Shown piece by piece: positions 7,005 to 8,823 of a stretch of 8,823 nucleotides of DNA (position 1 is the stretch's first letter; each line of letters opens with the position of its first letter). Origin of the DNA: an uncultured Granulosicoccaceae bacterium (lineage in GTDB: Bacteria; Pseudomonadota; Gammaproteobacteria; CALCKW01). The position numbers and the translations under genes were made by a program. Where the stretch lies: contig CALDHJ010000004.1 of NCBI GenBank assembly GCA_937941555.1, positions 1 to 8,823 on the forward strand. Reading direction: 5' to 3'. The notes under the pieces are model-generated. The model was not told where the DNA came from. It ran no database searches and worked only from the letters and a program-made list of their open reading frames with translations.

Positions 7005-7120
7005 GCGGTAACAGCATCCATAATATAAACAAGACCTTAATATATTCGTAAGCACCGGATGCGCGTTTCGGTGTGTGCTGTCGTGACGGCATCACACGGT
7101 AGCGCGGCGGACCGGCCCCG

Positions 7121-7137
7121 GCAGGATTCCAACCTGC
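7121..7137 (-). other. 5'-terminal stem-loop in the fliK leader
   Basis: On the minus strand GCAGG TTGGAAT CCTGC forms a perfect 5-bp stem with a 7-nt loop. It starts about 5 nt after the predicted fliK start site, so it would cap the 5' end of the mRNA. The stem and loop sizes and loop sequence resemble a tRNA T-arm (TTCGAAT loop) with one loop mismatch. No other tRNA parts surround it. Confidence 0.5.
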
Positions 7138-7152
7138 TCGGACTGAGAACAG

Positions 7153-7168
7153 TGCAATTGACGCGCCA
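7153..7168 (-). promoter_or_regulatory. Sigma-54 (RpoN) promoter of fliK
   Basis: The minus strand reads TGGCGCGTCAATTGCA, one mismatch from TGGCACG-N4-TTGCW, with GG and GC exactly 10 nt apart. It starts about 17 nt after the fliJ stop. The predicted start site is near 7142, giving a leader of about 120 nt (to 7021) or 150 nt (to 6991). A short palindrome, GTGACGGCATCAC on the plus strand at 7083-7095, lies about 53 nt downstream of that start site. Confidence 0.9.
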
Positions 7169-7184
7169 GAAAATCGGCGCCGGG

Positions 7185-7619
7185 TTATCGGCCCGGTCGG
7201 GCGCGAACTTGAATCAATTCGTCCATCAACGATTGTTCGCGTCGGTCGGCCTGTTGAACCCGGTGTTTTTCCCGTTTGGCAATCAATGTCTCGAGCGCAA
7301 GCGACCGTGCCCTGCGTTCTGACAGCAACTGTTGCGCCCGCAGCACCGCGTCGCGCGCCGACTCGACCTGCCAGTCGAGCTGCGCCAGAGCCCGATCGAG
7401 ATTTTCGACAAATTCCCGCAAGTGCATGAGACGCGCAAGACTCACTGACGTGCCGGGCCGGCTCGCCTGCAGCGCATAGTCATCCCGGAAGTGGCCCAGT
7501 TGCGTGCGCTGGTGTTCGGCGTCGTGCAGCATCCGCTGTTGGCGTTGCAGCGCATCGGCCGCATTCTGCGTGTGTTTCTTCGCCCGCTCGAGAATGTCCT
7601 GCCAGACGCCGTCTCGCAC
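7185..7619 (-). CDS. fliJ: FliJ, flagellar export chaperone / ATPase stalk protein
   Basis: FliJ is a small cytoplasmic coiled-coil protein that inserts into the FliI hexamer like the stalk of an F-type ATPase and links it to the FlhA gate. The 144-residue product is close to the usual 147. It is almost entirely helical and charged, with long heptad-like stretches at about 8-60 and 65-135 rich in Gln, Arg, Glu and Leu. It has no membrane segment and no Cys. Identification rests on length, composition and position directly after fliI, since the family is weakly conserved. The start is GTG at 7619; an in-frame TAG two codons upstream rules out a longer form. The start lies 7 nt after the fliI stop, with only a weak TAGGTAG as a possible ribosome site. 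Confidence 0.9.
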   Translation of the reverse strand: MRDGVWQDILERAKKHTQNAADALQRQQRMLHDAEHQRTQLGHFRDDYALQASRPGTSVSLARLMHLREFVENLDRALAQLDWQVESARDAVLRAQQLLSERRARSLALETLIAKREKHRVQQADRREQSLMDELIQVRARPGR

Positions 7620-7626
7620 GATCTAC

Positions 7627-8823
7627 CTACCCGGCTCGCGGCGCGTCTGCCACGTTCTCGTGCGATGCGGCAGAATCGGGTGCACCGCGGGTGGCCGGTG
7701 CGGCCAGCTGACAGGCCTCACCGACAGCCTGCACACTGGTCTCGAAGTCCACCGCCTCAGTCAGACCCTGCTGCAGACACGACTGCAGGGAGGGTTGAAG
7801 CGCGATGGCGCGATCGACCATCGGATCGGACCCCGCCTGATACGCACCCACCGAGATCAAATCCCGGTTGCGGTTGTAGGTGGCATGCGCCTGGCGGAAG
7901 GCCTGCGCCTGGCGGTGGTGATCGGGTGTCACGATCGCGTGCATCGCACGGCTGATCGAGGCGTCAAGATCAATCGCAGGGTAATGGCCGGACTCGGCAA
8001 TCTCCCGGCTCAACACAATGTGGCCATCGAGGATAGCGCGGGCGGAATCCGCCACCGGGTCCATGACCTCATCCCCTTCGACCAGCACAGTGTAAAACGC
8101 GGTGATCGAACCGCCGTTGTCACGGTTGCCCGCCCGTTCGACCAAACGCGGAAGCTGCGCAAACACCGAAGGCGGGTAACCCCGCGTCGCGGGCATCTCG
8201 CCCGCGGCGAGTGCGATCTCACGCTGTGCCTGGGCGAAGCGGGTCAGGGAGTCCATGAGCAACAACACCGACTGCCCCTGATCACGAAAATACTCGGCGA
8301 TACTGTTTGCAAGCAAGGCCCCGTGCAAGCGCATCAACGGCGTGTCATCCGCCGGTGCGGCAACTACCACCGCGCGCTGTCGCGCCTCGGGTCCGAGGCT
8401 CACATCGATGAACTCGACCACCTCGCGGCCCCGCTCGCCGATCAGGCCGATGACAATCACATCCGCCTGGGTGTGACGCGCCATCATGCCCAGCAGACTG
8501 CTCTTGCCGACACCGGCGCCTGCAAACAACCCGATGCGCTGGCCTTTGCCAATCGTCAACAGGCCGTTGATCGCGCGTACGCCGACATCCAACGGCTCCG
8601 ATATCGGTGGCCGGTGAAGCGGGTTGATCGATTCGCCCTGAAGCGAAACCGACTCGCCCTGCGCTTCCAGTGGCAATCCGTCGAGCGGACGCCCCGCGCC
8701 GTCGATGATACGACCCAACAGGTGCTCACCCACTGAAAAACTTTCATGCTCGCGCAGCGGGATCACTCGCGCATTCGGCACAACACCGTGCAGGCGTTCA
8801 GCGGGCATCAGATAGATCTTGTC
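7627..8823 (-). CDS. fliI: FliI, flagellar export ATPase (5' end cut off by window)
   Basis: FliI is the cytoplasmic hexameric ATPase of the flagellar type III export apparatus, related to the F1 beta subunit, which works with FliH and FliJ. The frame is open to the window edge and gives 398 visible residues; about 75-80 N-terminal residues are probably missing. The Walker A motif [12 protein letters not shown] is at about visible residues 98-109. [13 protein letters not shown] follows at about 130-142, then Walker [33 protein letters not shown], and [20 protein letters not shown], all family hallmarks. The C-terminus ends in an Ala-rich polar tail of about 30 residues. The ATG at 8808 is internal and not the real start, since DKIYL precedes it in frame. 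fliJ follows after 7 nt. Confidence 0.98.
   Translation of the reverse strand, partial: DKIYLMPAERLHGVVPNARVIPLREHESFSVGEHLLGRIIDGAGRPLDGLPLEAQGESVSLQGESINPLHRPPISEPLDVGVRAINGLLTIGKGQRIGLFAGAGVGKSSLLGMMARHTQADVIVIGLIGERGREVVEFIDVSLGPEARQRAVVVAAPADDTPLMRLHGALLANSIAEYFRDQGQSVLLLMDSLTRFAQAQREIALAAGEMPATRGYPPSVFAQLPRLVERAGNRDNGGSITAFYTVLVEGDEVMDPVADSARAILDGHIVLSREIAESGHYPAIDLDASISRAMHAIVTPDHHRQAQAFRQAHATYNRNRDLISVGAYQAGSDPMVDRAIALQPSLQSCLQQGLTEAVDFETSVQAVGEACQLAAPATRGAPDSAASHENVADAPRAG

Noticed and set aside
7121..7168. Possible tRNA gene between fliJ and fliK
   Set aside because: Only a T-arm-like hairpin is present. There is no CCA end, no matching 5' acceptor strand and no anticodon arm, and the stretch is occupied by a sigma-54 promoter and leader.
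7165..7200. Possible terminator at the end of fliJ
   Set aside because: A 5-bp CCGGG/CCCGG stem overlaps the fliJ stop, but the following ATTTTC is short and offset by several bases. This is too weak to call, though a boundary before the fliK promoter would make sense.
7504..8736. Plus-strand open frame of 410 codons
   Set aside because: It is antisense to fliI and fliJ, which are unmistakable on the other strand. Its His/Arg-rich sequence has no recognisable domain.
1..8823. A novel or accessory system hidden in the window
   Set aside because: All long minus-strand frames are accounted for by known flagellar genes in standard order. The gaps are short and explained by promoters, leaders and one terminator. 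No insertion, foreign composition or extra gene was seen.

Overview
This window is a chromosomal flagellar gene cluster. Every gene reads on the minus strand, so transcription runs from the right end to the left. In transcription order it holds fliI (5' end cut off by the window edge), fliJ, fliK, fliL, fliM, fliN, fliO, fliP, fliQ, fliR and flhB (3' end cut off). The high GC content, this gene order and two near-consensus sigma-54 promoters suggest a gammaproteobacterium with a Pseudomonas/Vibrio-type polar flagellar hierarchy. The species cannot be named from the sequence. No mobile element, RNA gene, CRISPR array or foreign-looking segment is visible, and the long plus-strand open frames are antisense shadows of the flagellar genes.

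Right part (7185-8823): fliI, the export ATPase, and fliJ, its coiled-coil stalk protein, lie 7 nt apart and form the tail of an upstream operon. Middle (5441-7184): fliK, the hook-length ruler, sits in its own transcription unit. A sigma-54 promoter lies just after fliJ (7153-7168), about 120-150 nt of leader carry a 5'-terminal hairpin, and a strong rho-independent terminator (5441-5468) follows the stop codon. Left part (1-5301): a second, essentially perfect sigma-54 promoter (5286-5301) drives a tightly packed fliL-fliM-fliN-fliO-fliP-fliQ-fliR-flhB operon. Several of its genes overlap or nearly touch (fliO/fliP, fliP/fliQ, fliR/flhB). A palindrome resembling a FleQ-type activator box lies about 92 bp upstream of the predicted fliL start site.

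The products work together. FliP, FliQ and FliR form the export gate in the membrane and FliO helps assemble it. FlhB is the gate's substrate-specificity switch, FliI and FliJ energise or chaperone export, and FliK measures the hook and triggers the FlhB switch. FliL supports the stator and FliM/FliN form the C-ring switch that receives CheY-P. The window ends just after the FlhB NPTH autocleavage motif.

I see no undescribed system here. The points worth a second look are regulatory (isolated fliK unit, paired sigma-54 promoters, possible enhancer palindrome, hairpin leader), a long acidic extension ahead of the CheY-binding motif of FliM, an in-frame 12-bp tandem repeat in the FliP signal peptide, and several uncertain translation starts.
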